Source: Labyrinthula sp. Ha (lineage: Eukaryota > Sar > Bigyra > Labyrinthulida > Labyrinthulaceae). From it: 64,000 nucleotides of DNA. Position numbers and translations under genes: made by a program. Below the pieces are notes generated by a model, which was given only the letters and a program-made list of their open reading frames with translations, had not been told where the DNA came from and ran no database searches. Of the stretch, positions 53,510 to 64,000 are shown piece after piece. The stretch lies in assembly GCA_015227615.1 (NCBI GenBank), contig JAALGZ010000008.1:310001-374000 (forward strand), given 5' to 3'. Positions within the stretch are counted from its first letter, which is position 1, and the number at the start of each line of letters is the position of its first letter.

Positions 53510-56500
53510 TTAGAAATCCATTGTTTCGTCTTCTATTTTGAGCACCCTGCTGAAAATTTTTATCCTTGAAGGGTTCTTTGTGGACAATATGGAAAGCTGT
53601 TTTAAGTTGGTTAGAACTGAAAATGAGGCAGTATCACTGTCAAGGATCTTGTGAACAGTGTCAACATCAAGAGTTGATCCAAGTGTAAGCGGTTGAACCT
53701 CCTTAAAGGTGTCATTCCTAAAATGACTTTGTGAAATTAAACCCACGAATAATTTACTTCTTTTCTCCGCACCAGGGATTATTCGCTCCTTAAGAATTTC
53801 AAGAATATCGACCTTTTGAACTTGGCTCATGGCTCTTGCAATTAAGAAATAATAGTCAAAACAGTATCTCTCTGCTTGGATCTCAGAAAAATGAAAATCA
53901 ACCTCCTTTTCCAGCTTCTTTGGCTTCACAAAGAGTTTACCAATCTGAGAACTAACCAAGCTCTCAAACTCGCGGGCTTCCATTTTCTCGAAAACATGGT
54001 AGAACTCAGCCAGAAAAGAGTCAATGCGTCTGTTTAAGACAAAAGGATCTGCACTGTTTGAATCAATCCATAGGAACATATACATGGTACCTCTATATTC
54101 TGAAATCCAAGCATGAACACTGTAAGCTAAGCCCTCTATTGTTCGAAGCTGGTTAAAAAATCTTTCAGAAAGTGTTGCAGCTAAGATTTTCAACGCACTA
54201 TACTGCTTAAATTCGAACGCACCAAATTCCATAACTGCTATCGCTCCTGAAGTCTTCATATCAGCGTCCGCGTGGGTTTTGAACATTACAGTTTCTCTTC
54301 CTTCGGGAATTCTAAACGTAGCCAACCTCCTAACTGGAATTTCAGCACCCACCTCGAAGAATTCCTCAGCAGATAACGCTAGTTTCACTGCTTCTTCTAT
54401 TATTGTAGATCCTGCAATGAAATGCTGCACCTCGAACTCTTCAGACGCCAAGGACTCCAATAGATTTCTCATTGATTCCTTCGACACCTTCTCATATCCT
54501 ATTTCGTACTCACTTAGAGTAGCTTCGTTTTCAAAAGTAATTTCGAAAAACATTCTATAGCATTGCTTCTCACTTGACACCTTTCTTTTATTCTGCGTTT
54601 TTTTCAACAGTTTCTCTCTTGTAGATTGAAATGAATCTTCGTAATCATCAAAGTTCTCTAACAACTCCTGAATATAGCTATTATAAGCTTCCAGGACAAG
54701 GGAAACATAAAAAGAGAGAGGTTCGTAATCAGAAAACCCTTCGAAGTTAAACGTGATCCCAGCATAATCCACGGACATCCACTTGTAAAACCCGACTTCT
54801 TGAGCTGCATAGGTTTCTTCACGCAACTCATCACTTAGCATGTCTAGAAATATTTTCATTGCACAGTAGTTATCCATTGAGGTTAGAAATAATCCAGTTT
54901 TTAAGGATATCTTATACAGAGTCTTTGGCTTTCCAAAAACCGTGTCTTGTTTATACCACAGAAGCGATGTAGAACCAGGCATCTCATGGACAGTTGGAGG
55001 ACGAAAAACATCAGCTTTATCTGATAGGGCTTTCAAACTTGAAAGTTCAGCAATATTATCAGCCTCAAGTAACTTCCGCTTACTTTGAGCAGAAAATAGT
55101 TCGTACTGCTTTAGACATGGCCACAGCACTTTCTTTCCCCGGCTGAGCAAAGGTTTACCAAGTCTTGGTATGAAGGAGGAGGTTTTCACCTGCTCAAATT
55201 CTCGAACAGAAAAATTCTTCGGTATAAATTTATTTGGCTTCTGCACTTGCAAACCAACTTCTTTCCAGATCTCTGTATTAGAATAACGCTGTAACTCTTC
55301 TGTACCCATACACTCCGTTTTATATTTCGCTTCGTACCAGATTTCTTTTTTGTCGTATACTAGGTTCTGTGATTCCTTCAGTTTCTTCGAAACGATATAA
55401 ATGTTTGAATTTTCAATCTTTAGATAACTTAGTAGATTTCTCACATTTTCAAAAGGCGCGTCCTTGAGTCCAAATTTCACATGAGAGCTGAGTATTCTGG
55501 AAGAATTTGGAAAATGGGTTTGCATTAAGGAGCATAAATCATCAGCGTAGTCCGACGGGCTCTTAGGGTCTTTAAACCAATACCCGATTAGGCTTAATAA
55601 AGTTTCTTCCACACATAGCTCTTTTAAATTTTCATCATCTAGATCTCTTAACATATTAATATAGCTGAAAACCACTTCAACCACTTCATTAACAGCTTGA
55701 ATCCCACTTTCGGTGCATTCTAGATCCACGCAAAATAAAGAAAAATCAAAGTTCTCAATATCTAAATAAGCAGAGAGTTCATTGCAATAACTTTTATCTT
55801 GCAAGTAATTTAAAATTGATCCTTCACCTTCATCACCAAGTAAAGTTTGCAGAAAACTCGAAGCATCAGTTAATCTATTGACTGCATTAACTGGCGGTAA
55901 AAGAAATTTTATGTACACGTTGTTCACATCCTTGGAAGGATCTACAAAAACTCTTAACCCAAGATTCGCATCTTCCTGTGAGAACGTTTTGTTACCTGAA
56001 GGATGTATGTATAGCTTCTCACGATTAAAATTCGGAACCAAAGAAAACATTTCCCTTACATTTGCCTCCATTTCATCCAAATTAGCGTTCCCAATAACAC
56101 AAAGAGACATCAAATTTGCACTATAAGTTCTCTTAAAAAACTGAATCAACGCTTCTCGAACATCCAACCCCTTTTCCTTCGGGTCATCATACAAGCTTTT
56201 CCAGTTACCAGTGCCAAATTTATGAAAAACATGGTCAGTTTTACATATATCTCGTTGCACCTGGTCTAACCTCCAACTATCAGAAGGCATGTATCTTGAA
56301 AACTCATTGTCAACAGATTTTAATTCTCTTTCAACTGTCGATTTATGAAATAAAGGTTCAATAAAAAATTGCGCAAATCTATCTAACGCATCAAAAAAGA
56401 AAGAATTTTCAACATCAAAGTAATAGTTTGTAATCTCGTCATCTGTCCATGCATTCGAGCTTCCTGCATGAGACGTCAAAAACTCCTCGTATTCAGCCTC

Positions 56501-56800
56501 GTCCGGGTATTTTGAGGTTCCCATAAATAGCATATGCTCTAAAAAATGAGCAAGACCAGGAAAATCCGGCGGGTCACTGAAGCTGCCGACATTCACAGCT
56601 AAACTGGCAGCTGAAATTTCTGCGTGTTTATCTCTTACTAGCATAACACGAAGCTTGTTTTCGAGAACAACGTATCTATAGTCACGCTCATCCGTTGAAG
56701 ATTTAAGAATCGGTTCACCCGTTGTTCCACATTCAACTATCGCGAGCCGTGCAAGACTCTTTATCTCTTCTGTTGGCAATCCTGCTAGATACTTATCCAT
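53510..56800 (-). CDS. M16 metalloprotease, insulysin/nardilysin type
   Basis: A 1096-residue zinc peptidase, the usual length of full two-half insulysins. The inverted zinc motif HFLEH is at 85-89 with the third ligand Glu166 (SVDNEFSRYM). Flanking sequence LENKLRVMLVRDK and NVGSFSDPPDFPGLAHFLEHMLFMGT is classical for the family, and the second half keeps the inactive M16C repeats (RTIEGLAYSVHAWI is like the IDE RxxxxLGY region). The chamber-type enzyme degrades small peptides in cytosol, mitochondria or peroxisomes; there is no clear targeting signal. An N-terminal acidic insertion as in nardilysin is lacking. Divergent from ICT1, 120 bp apart. Confidence 0.93.
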   Translation of the reverse strand: MDKYLAGLPTEEIKSLARLAIVECGTTGEPILKSSTDERDYRYVVLENKLRVMLVRDKHAEISAASLAVNVGSFSDPPDFPGLAHFLEHMLFMGTSKYPDEAEYEEFLTSHAGSSNAWTDDEITNYYFDVENSFFFDALDRFAQFFIEPLFHKSTVERELKSVDNEFSRYMPSDSWRLDQVQRDICKTDHVFHKFGTGNWKSLYDDPKEKGLDVREALIQFFKRTYSANLMSLCVIGNANLDEMEANVREMFSLVPNFNREKLYIHPSGNKTFSQEDANLGLRVFVDPSKDVNNVYIKFLLPPVNAVNRLTDASSFLQTLLGDEGEGSILNYLQDKSYCNELSAYLDIENFDFSLFCVDLECTESGIQAVNEVVEVVFSYINMLRDLDDENLKELCVEETLLSLIGYWFKDPKSPSDYADDLCSLMQTHFPNSSRILSSHVKFGLKDAPFENVRNLLSYLKIENSNIYIVSKKLKESQNLVYDKKEIWYEAKYKTECMGTEELQRYSNTEIWKEVGLQVQKPNKFIPKNFSVREFEQVKTSSFIPRLGKPLLSRGKKVLWPCLKQYELFSAQSKRKLLEADNIAELSSLKALSDKADVFRPPTVHEMPGSTSLLWYKQDTVFGKPKTLYKISLKTGLFLTSMDNYCAMKIFLDMLSDELREETYAAQEVGFYKWMSVDYAGITFNFEGFSDYEPLSFYVSLVLEAYNSYIQELLENFDDYEDSFQSTREKLLKKTQNKRKVSSEKQCYRMFFEITFENEATLSEYEIGYEKVSKESMRNLLESLASEEFEVQHFIAGSTIIEEAVKLALSAEEFFEVGAEIPVRRLATFRIPEGRETVMFKTHADADMKTSGAIAVMEFGAFEFKQYSALKILAATLSERFFNQLRTIEGLAYSVHAWISEYRGTMYMFLWIDSNSADPFVLNRRIDSFLAEFYHVFEKMEAREFESLVSSQIGKLFVKPKKLEKEVDFHFSEIQAERYCFDYYFLIARAMSQVQKVDILEILKERIIPGAEKRSKLFVGLISQSHFRNDTFKEVQPLTLGSTLDVDTVHKILDSDTASFSVLTNLKQLSILSTKNPSRIKIFSRVLKIEDETMDF

Positions 56801-56920
56801 GGTTCTTCTTTTCCTTAGAGTTAACCTTGATAGGCCATGTGGCCAAGCACCACCAACCTAAATCGTAATAAGACATTACCAGAGAAAAGGTTGAAGTAGA
56901 ACACACAGAATTGGTTTCCT

Positions 56921-57355
56921 ATGAGACGCTTACTGCACGTTTCTAGTGAAACTCTAAAGAAGCAATTAGAAAATCTTGTTGATATTAAATATATTAGATC
57001 ATCTGGACCTGGAGGCCAAAATGTCAACAAGGTGTCCACTTGTGCCGAAGCAAGGGTTAATATTTACAGTCTTTACTTTCTCAAACCAGAAGCAATAGAA
57101 CGACTGAAGCAGAACGAACGAAAGCGTGTAAATAAAAATGATGAACTTGTTATTCAGGCTCAAGAGCACAGAACACAGATTCAGAATAGAGAGACAGTAA
57201 TTAGTAAGATCTTGACGATCATAGTCCAGGCAATGAGAGAACCTAAAAAGAAACAAGAATGGAAACCAACTTCTGAAAAAGGAAAAGAGAGGCGGAAAAA
57301 GTTTAAAACTGTGAGAAAAGAAATTAAATCTGGAAGAAGCATGAAAAACTACTGA
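56921..57355 (+). CDS. ICT1-type peptidyl-tRNA hydrolase (mL62 / YaeJ-like)
   Basis: A 144-residue class I release-factor homologue. The GGQ catalytic motif is in SSGPGGQNVNKV (Gly31-Gly32-Gln33), followed by the typical KVSTCAEARVNI strand. The C-terminus is a highly basic tail (KGKERRKKFKTVRKEIKSGR) that in ICT1/YaeJ enters the mRNA channel of stalled ribosomes. There are no codon-recognition domains, so it rescues stalled (mito)ribosomes rather than reading stop codons. The start at 56921 leaves a short N-terminus with no strong presequence, only MRRLLHVSS. Its last 7 bp overlap the end of the convergent DRC4 gene. Confidence 0.9.
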   Translation: MRRLLHVSSETLKKQLENLVDIKYIRSSGPGGQNVNKVSTCAEARVNIYSLYFLKPEAIERLKQNERKRVNKNDELVIQAQEHRTQIQNRETVISKILTIIVQAMREPKKKQEWKPTSEKGKERRKKFKTVRKEIKSGRSMKNY

Positions 57356-58485
57356 GTCATATTTTCTGTTTCCTCAAGTGTTTTCAGTTTCTCCTCGATG
57401 AAAACGATTCTTGTTTCATTCTCTAGCTTTATTGCCTCTATTGTTTCTTCGTACTTTGCCTTTATAAGATCCTCTTCCTTTTTAAGGAAAGCTATTTTTT
57501 GGAAGATAACTTCAAACTTCCATTCCTTTTCCTCGTTATCTTGTTTGATCTTATCTATTTTCTGCTTGGTTAACCTTAACTGTTCCTTCAGGTGCTCATA
57601 CTCTTTAATTTCACTTTTCAAACTTTCAATGTTCTTTAGCGCTTCTTTTAAGGGAAAAGATAGAGTTTTGTTCTTTCCCGCAACCTCACTTAAATGTTTC
57701 TCATCTTTTATATCTTTTTTTCTCAGTTCTAAGAGCTCCTCTTTCAAATTACGGATCAAGTCAAGGTTATTATGGATAATATCACTAAAATAGTTCTTTA
57801 TGTCAAATAGTTTCTTCGTATGCCTTTCCTTAATTGTGGAAATTTGCTTCAACTTATCGTCTTTTACTCTTTCCAAGAGTTGACTAGTTTCATTTCTAAT
57901 TTTTTGATGAACAGTTTTGGAGCGGTAACAATATTGCTCGTACAGTTCTTTGGAATTTTGTTCGAACTGATTTCTCAAGCCAAGAACCTGATCATCATGT
58001 TCTCTCTTCAAACCAAACAGAATCTTCTGTTGATTTTTCTCTTCCTCGAAGACAAGTTTTCTGAGTTCAAGCTCAAGAAATTCAAGCTCATGATATTCCA
58101 GAAGATCTTTTCCTTCTTCAGAAATAAGTATTTCTTCGGTCTCTTTCTTCGCCTGGGTCGCGGAATCCAAAAACCTAATTAAATGCTCTTTCAATTCATT
58201 CTTACAATTATTCACAATAACCTCTCCCAGCGCCTTATCATCGGCCACCTTGTTCTCTTTTTCTCTGATGCGCAGCTTAACATTCTCATTTTCCTCGCGC
58301 AATCTAAGCCAAAGGGCATAAAGATCTTCCCTCTCAATACCAGTCTGCTGGAGCAGTGATACTTCAAGCTCAATGTCTGTTTTCAGTTTTTTTGCCTTGG
58401 ACACAAACTCAATTCTTTCTACCTCCTGGGGATTCACAGCTACAACTTTTCCCTTCTTACCTTTCTTTCCTTTTTTCTTCGGCAT
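57349..58485 (-). CDS. Dynein regulatory complex subunit 4 (GAS8/DRC4)
   Basis: A 378-residue coiled-coil protein starting MPKKKGKKGKKGK, like the N-terminus of GAS8. The diagnostic stretch KKLFDIKNYFSDIIHNNLDL, then LKEELLELRKKDIKDEKHLS and EVAGKNKTLSFPLKEAL parallels the central GAS8 region (FTDIKNYYNDITLNNLALI ... EVSGQNKRLADPL). DRC4 is a core part of the nexin-dynein regulatory complex that links outer doublets and controls dynein activity; its presence indicates motile flagella. It is shorter than the roughly 480-residue animal protein, mainly at the C-terminus. The stop codon overlaps the ICT1 gene tail. Confidence 0.88.
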   Translation of the reverse strand: MPKKKGKKGKKGKVVAVNPQEVERIEFVSKAKKLKTDIELEVSLLQQTGIEREDLYALWLRLREENENVKLRIREKENKVADDKALGEVIVNNCKNELKEHLIRFLDSATQAKKETEEILISEEGKDLLEYHELEFLELELRKLVFEEEKNQQKILFGLKREHDDQVLGLRNQFEQNSKELYEQYCYRSKTVHQKIRNETSQLLERVKDDKLKQISTIKERHTKKLFDIKNYFSDIIHNNLDLIRNLKEELLELRKKDIKDEKHLSEVAGKNKTLSFPLKEALKNIESLKSEIKEYEHLKEQLRLTKQKIDKIKQDNEEKEWKFEVIFQKIAFLKKEEDLIKAKYEETIEAIKLENETRIVFIEEKLKTLEETENMTQ

Positions 58486-58796
58486 CTTTCATTTCTTTTG
58501 CTCCAACGGATACTTATTATTGTATAATGACGTTATTAGAAATTGACCATCTGCTTTTTGCTTTTCACAACTCGTAAACGAATACTCGGATATTTTCATT
58601 ATATCAAGACAGATCAAGAATTTGAAGAACTTTCTCGAATTATTGAATATATGTCCCAAATCTTTGCATCATGCAAAAAACCCTTGATAAATTGTGGCGA
58701 GAAGTGATCTTGAACTCGTATTGAAATAATTTGAGAAACAAGAATATTCGAGAACAATGCTCCGAAAGAATTGACCAAAATTAAAAAGAAAGCAAA

Positions 58797-59336
58797 ATGA
58801 ATCAAGATAAAAGATCAAATTACGCACTCAAGACTTCCCATGCAAGAAAAGCTGCTATTGAATCAGGACTGTTAGCTGGTTTTAAGACTGGGTTGATATC
58901 AGTACCAATAGTTTTAGGCCTGAATAAGGGATATCCGCCATTCAAAGCTAGACTGAATGTCAGTGCAAGAACTGCAATAGCCATCTCTCCACCTCTCTTC
59001 GCATTTGCGTTCACAGCTGAAAGAGTTGCTGCTAAGCTTGCTAATCCAGATGCATTTGGATCCGGTTTTGACTGGGAGATGTTTAGGAGACACCTGGAGC
59101 TTCCAATACATAAACGTGCTGCCAACTACTTCTACCACAACCCCTTCAAGACAATCATCTTCACGTCTATTCCTGTAATTTGTGGAATTTATGTGACTAG
59201 AGACGCAAAACATCTGAAACTTTCGCAGAGGATTATGCACACAAGAGTACTAGGACAATTTTCTGTTCTTGTTATTCTGGCTTCAACAATGTTGTTTCAC
59301 GATTGGATGGATAAACGCGGCCCTTTCACTTCTTAG
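58797..59336 (+). CDS. HIG1/Rcf-like mitochondrial membrane protein
   Basis: A 179-residue protein from ATG with about four hydrophobic segments: SGLLAGFKTGLISVPIVLGL, an Ala-rich AIAISPPLFAFAFTA, TIIFTSIPVICGIY and GQFSVLVILASTMLF. The last region, RIMHTRVLGQFSVLVILAST, resembles the HIG1 domain (basic-x-R-V-x-GQ before a helix) of Rcf1/Rcf2/HIGD proteins, which bind cytochrome bc1-oxidase supercomplexes in the inner mitochondrial membrane. The N-terminal half with GYPPFKARLNVSARTA recalls Rcf2. Assignment is by pattern and moderate. Confidence 0.6.
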   Translation: MNQDKRSNYALKTSHARKAAIESGLLAGFKTGLISVPIVLGLNKGYPPFKARLNVSARTAIAISPPLFAFAFTAERVAAKLANPDAFGSGFDWEMFRRHLELPIHKRAANYFYHNPFKTIIFTSIPVICGIYVTRDAKHLKLSQRIMHTRVLGQFSVLVILASTMLFHDWMDKRGPFTS

Positions 59337-59438
59337 TCAACAGAACTGTGTTTCAAAAATGTCAAAATTTAACGCTTAAAACAAAAATTCCCTTTCTTCA
59401 AAATTCACACTTATCCGTTTAATTAAAGTCAGAATTAA

Positions 59439-59963
59439 TTAATTCTCAGGAGAAAATGTGAGGCACTTGTTTACAACAGAAAGAAGGTGGGGGTTTTCAA
59501 GAGCAGCCGCGACACGTTCTTTATCATTTAGCTGCTTGTTAACTTGGTCTTCTTGAGAGTGACTACCAGGTTCTACGAAAATGTCCACTTTGAAGCGGTC
59601 AGGTAGAGAACGAAGGAGTTTAACGCGTATACAGAGGCCGATTAACGTTGACATGCTGCAATGGGGAACTGTTGGTGTAAAATAAACCACAATTGAGTTC
59701 TTCTCATCGTTTACATGAATATTCTTTATCTGCACTACATTGATCTGTTCAAGCGTTAAAGGATGCTCAGGATCTTGGATGTCTTTAATTAGTTCAAAAA
59801 TCTCTTGAGCGTCAAAAGGATCTGGGGAGGTCACTGAGCTTCCTGAACCCTTGGAAAAGAGCGTGCGATGCTTAATTGCAAAATTAAATTCATAGGATTT
59901 TGGTTTTGAGGGTGATGTGGCGAAAATTTGTGGATTTGCGTTAAGTTTAGTTCCGTTTTGCAT
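59439..59963 (-). CDS. CIAO2 (MIP18/AE7), cytosolic iron-sulfur assembly factor
   Basis: A 174-residue MIP18 family (DUF59) protein. The conserved core is unmistakable: [31 protein letters not shown] with the reactive Cys102, [18 protein letters not shown], and [21 protein letters not shown]2 with CIAO1 and MMS19 forms the targeting complex that delivers [4Fe-4S] clusters to nuclear and cytosolic enzymes such as DNA polymerases and helicases. The N-terminal 45 residues are variable as usual. It faces the HIG1-like gene tail-to-tail (about 100 bp). Confidence 0.95.
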   Translation of the reverse strand: MQNGTKLNANPQIFATSPSKPKSYEFNFAIKHRTLFSKGSGSSVTSPDPFDAQEIFELIKDIQDPEHPLTLEQINVVQIKNIHVNDEKNSIVVYFTPTVPHCSMSTLIGLCIRVKLLRSLPDRFKVDIFVEPGSHSQEDQVNKQLNDKERVAAALENPHLLSVVNKCLTFSPEN

Positions 59964-62900
59964 TTTTCGCTATTCCTTGTTCTTCGTGGATTATCTCTTT
60001 TGATGGGCATGTTTTTGGGCAAATGTAGCATTTGGTTACACAATGTTCTCTTATCGATGGTTGAACGTAAACCTTGTCCATTAATATGTTTCCTTGATTA
60101 CTTGAATCTGATTGGTTTGTTCAATATTTCAAAGTTTATTGTTTCCTTAAATCTAAACTCATTGTATTTTAATTTTTATACTCCAGAGTATTCTACTCCA
60201 TTTTTTTCATCGTATTAATGTATTTCCCAAAATATAGCACAGAAACAAATAAAAGCAGAATTCATGTTATAAAAGGCGAAGATAATAGTTAAGAAGAAAG
60301 TTAACACTTAAATCACAGAAGGTAGTTGTTTATATTCACACACCTCACAGGAGAATCTTGCACAAGCTAAATTTAGAACATTTTGAAGTCATGTGTTACA
60401 TTGAGTTAATACATTCAACTTAATTTCACACGTACTGCGACACGAGATAATCAAAGAGGTGAATTATACTAAGAAATGAAGACAATCAGTCCCAACTGAG
60501 AAGCAGTAACGCAGAAAACAGAAGAAAAATTTTTCTTGAGCAAGGGGTTGAGTTCAAATTTCTGAAGAAAACCTAACCTTAGACCCGATCCGAATGAAAA
60601 AAAGTTAAACCCATAGATGTAAAGGGTAAGTAATTTTCTTATTAGTTAAGGCTAGTCAACAATAACAACTGTATTCTAGGCCAAAAAAAAACTTTTTAAT
60701 TCATTAGCTATCTGCCCTAAGTGCAAAGAAAATGCTGGCTCATTCAGTACCTTTTACACCTCATGTAATTCATGATGTGGCAACTTTGCTGGAGTAACAT
60801 GCATTCCAACTCTTAAACTAAGGATTATGTCTGGCGCACAATAGAAATTACTTATTTCTAAAAGATCTATCCATCCATGTGCTTGAGTTTGCCCATGTAT
60901 TTATTTCAGTCATATGGCCAGTTTTAGTGCTTAATCAACAAAATTCAGTGGTGTATGATACTCCGGAGTATAAAAATCAAATTCATAATCTCATAACTCC
61001 TTCAAAAATCAGTTTATAATCATGAGGAAAAAAAAGATACACTGTTGACTAAAAGGAGGAACATATAATGAAAATAATAGCTCGGGTGATCTTAGTCTTA
61101 CTTCAACTCTAACGGTCTCAATAACTCATGAAACAGATTTAACTAAGTAGACACTTTTTTAAATGAAGTCTAGTACTCAAACATAAAATGAACAAGCTGA
61201 AGAATGAAAAGATCAGCCCATAGTATAAATAATCTGTTTAATACACGAGCAACACTTTCTGAAATATATATTCATTTTGGAGAAATGTGGAAGGTGATCA
61301 TATAAGGACACTTGTTCACTGCTGCTTTTCTTTGAAACAACTAAGATACGGTAAATATTTTTACCGTTCGTAAGATGTTAAACGTACTGGTCATTCCAGG
61401 CTCAGTTTAGATTTTTCCTGACCTTCACAGAGCTTTATACATTGGTTCCCCTGAGAAAGGGATTCAATGTTCTAAATCAACCCTTTGTGTGCAGTTATTA
61501 AAATTTCAAAGAGACCATTCAGTACACTCTTTGCAGAACTACTCATTTTTCTTTCTCTGAAGAAGGTGTATCTCCATTCGTATCCCCTATCCGTGGCTTC
61601 TTCATCAATAACCTTAGAATCCCGTGCAAGTTTCGCATATCTTAAGGAAGGTGTCCTGGAGTTATATAGATACTAAAGAAATGGAATACTCAGCTTGAAG
61701 CTCAAAGGCATAGGAGTTTCGGTAGCTACCATACACATTTCACTTAGCAAACTTCAAAAAGAGGGTTAGCCGGAAAACATCAACTTAGAAGAGCACACTT
61801 TCATTTGAGGTGATGCCTATTATTCTTAGCGTTGCTACTGGGATGTGTCTACGTAATCCGACTAAGTTGGTCCCGATCTGATACGTGCAACTTTGAGGAT
61901 TTTTATTAGCCTTTTGTTCAGCAACAAGATTTTAACGCCTGTTTGCGCGAGCCATAGACTTATTCTGAGATAAGTCACCTATGATATAGTTACAACAATG
62001 TTTATTGCTGTCGATACGCAAATCAGAGTAAGCAAAAATTCTTTAAGACTATCTATATCAGTATTTTTATGAACATATTGACATTCACACTTTGCTTAAA
62101 GAAGAATATTGAGGTATGCGTCATTATGCCTAAGTGCAAATTGCCCGATCCTAAATTCTGTGTAAATTAGAGGTACAATAAATTAACACATTATTTTTTG
62201 TATGATATACAACTTGAGCAATGTTGACGGAAACAGATATAACTTCGTTGCTATTTCTAATGAACTTTACATTTGCCTAAGCTGATTAAGGTGAATGTTC
62301 ACAGCTGTAGAGTTTTCAAATATTTCCTCGTTTGGAAAGTTTTTACAATTAATGAACCCAAAGAGTTCTCTCAATATTAAACGATTAGCACTGGTTAACA
62401 GAAGCAATAACCTTCGTTATTGTCAAAATGTTTGTAAACAAACATCAATAGAGAGAATAAAATTTTTGATCTTTTAGGTCTAAATATTGTTTTAAAAAAT
62501 TACTAATACTCTATGTACGTTTGACGATACCTTCCTTGGTTACTATAAAGAATACTAAGCAATGACCGTTGTTATTATCCAATTCCGCTTTGAGGAGCTG
62601 TTACGTACTAACACGCAGTAAGCATAGGTAAGCAGATAGAACTTGCTGCCTATTATACACCTCTGCAAAATTAGTTTCCTTATAAAATCTAGTTTAAATG
62701 TTAAGAATTGACATGCTAAAGGGATATTTACTTTTTTCGCTTTCTATCTCTCAGGTTTATTTAATGTTTGCTAAGATTCTCATTTGTTGTTTTGGGGTTT
62801 TTTCTTTAGATGGTTAACCAAATCAGAACTCTTAAAATATCCTACTCAAACTTTGGAAGATATGTATCGCCGGAATAAATATTTACTGAAATTTCCAAAC

Positions 62901-64000
62901 TCTTGCAATGTATTAGTTTGTATCTAGGTATCTGTAGACTTATATGTCTACATGGACTATCTTAGGAAGGGATTCTATAACGAAGATTTCTCGGTATCAT
63001 GCTTTTCAGTATCAGACTACGTTACATCTTAGTTCATACTTCATAGTTAATTCTAAGCATATATTTAACTCATGCAAAATGTTTGGAAGAAGAAAAAAAA
63101 ACAAAAAATACAATGTTCGCGGTATAAATCACCGGAGAGTACGATGTATTTAGCTAAATTTAGGGTTTTGGTGCTTAGTTACCTAAAATCACATTATATG
63201 GTATCGATGCAGTAGCATCGATTTGCATAGAACTTGTTATCTAGCGCCAATCTGCTCCTGATACCTAAATTGGGCTAAGTAAAGCTTCCTTTATTGAAGT
63301 AACTGATGGCACTAACTGCACAGGTCTCTTGCTGGGTGAGATATTAGAGCATCTATTCCAACACTTGATAAGATGTGTTTGATGTCAGCTAAGCCGGAAT
63401 AAATGTATTAGTATTATCTTTCTTTTCCTCATTTTGGGAGCTGTCTCTCTCTTTCCATACAAGTGTGGTGTATTTATCGCTACTTTAATATGCTGAAACT
63501 ATCCATCTCGTAATTTCACTTTTTCAAATATTGTACGTTGAGCAATCCCTAACCATGGATTCAATTGACTGCATAGATAAGAAGTACTTCAAGTTATAAT
63601 ACATTGGTTTTCTCTTACTTGTATAATGCAATTCGTTATTATTTTTTTAAATTATAGAATAGGCGGAAGTTATAGAAAGATTTGGGATGAGGATATATCA
63701 ATATGTCTTATCAAACTTTCATCGCCACAATCAAGTTCATTAATATAACCAAAATGGAGCTGGTTTTTCGGCTCAAATTGCTTCACCGCATCCATTATTT
63801 AACCTATATAGTATTTTTGTACCGCTCATACAATTTGTTTCTATTTTGATACAGCATAGTTTCATACTTTCCTGCTTTGAAAATGTTGTGGCTGCATGGG
63901 ATCTCAATGGCTAAACTTACGCTACGTATCTCCAACTAGTCCTCGATTAAATGATAAGTAGTTGGTAACGAGGCTACCATTCTTTACTCTTATATTTTTT
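59964..64000. other. Gene-poor right flank
   Basis: No supported gene. Frames of 60-96 codons (59928-60218, 61485-61676, 62295-62477, 62944-63153) show no motif. A perfect short inverted repeat ATCGATGC-AGTA-GCATCGAT lies at 63203-63222. Confidence 0.5.

Noticed and set aside
1-64000. CRISPR arrays, rRNA or bacterial operons
   Set aside because: No regularly spaced repeats, no rRNA-like conserved blocks, and gene content and introns are eukaryotic.

Overview
The window is AT-rich nuclear DNA from a small-genome, flagellated, mitochondriate protist. The evidence is: genes with spliceosomal-type introns (GT...AG, only 28-33 nt in the ammonium transporter); a dynein regulatory complex subunit (DRC4/GAS8), which implies a motile flagellum; mitochondrial translation factors (ICT1/mL62, mL59-type protein); ESCRT-III; a CIA-pathway CIAO2; and a vacuolar sorting receptor with a plant-like YMPL tail. 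That receptor family is known from plants, algae, stramenopiles and alveolates, so a SAR- or algal-type lineage is more likely than a fungus or animal. I cannot name the species.

Layout. The left edge (1-1457) holds one long reading frame: a Myb/SANT-like DNA-binding region followed by an MT-A70 adenine methyltransferase, interrupted only by two TGA codons. From 1.5 to 12.5 kb there are two small secreted cysteine-module proteins, two fast-evolving LRR-like proteins and probable LRR relics. Isolated conserved genes follow (TPR-DnaJ 12.6 kb, coiled coil 14.4 kb, Snf7-like 20.0 kb, SDR and ammonium transporter 26.4-29.1 kb, Cys-rich type I membrane protein 33.5 kb, TPR/RPAP3-like protein 34.9 kb), separated by 3-5 kb gene-poor stretches. 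Those stretches contain a decayed paralogue of the 33.5 kb gene, two copies of an old dispersed repeat, a hAT-like terminal fragment and a few coding-like fragments.

From 41 to 60 kb the layout changes to a tightly packed housekeeping block. It runs: coiled coil / mL59, multipass membrane protein, vacuolar sorting receptor, P1B ATPase, M14 carboxypeptidase, cPLA2-like lipase, M16 insulysin, ICT1, DRC4, HIG1-like, CIAO2. Neighbouring genes there mostly alternate in strand, head-to-head with about 70-220 bp and tail-to-tail with 4-20 bp or a 7-bp overlap; a 1.6 kb gap sits between the membrane protein and the receptor. The last 4 kb is again gene-poor.

Functional threads: endolysosomal and secretory traffic (sorting receptor, Snf7, carboxypeptidase, lipase), mitochondrial translation and respiration (ICT1, mL59, HIG1-like), cilium (DRC4, perhaps the TPR co-chaperone), and possibly DNA N6-adenine methylation (MT-A70 plus Myb). 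Start sites were moved to the first in-frame ATG wherever the open frame began at a TTG.
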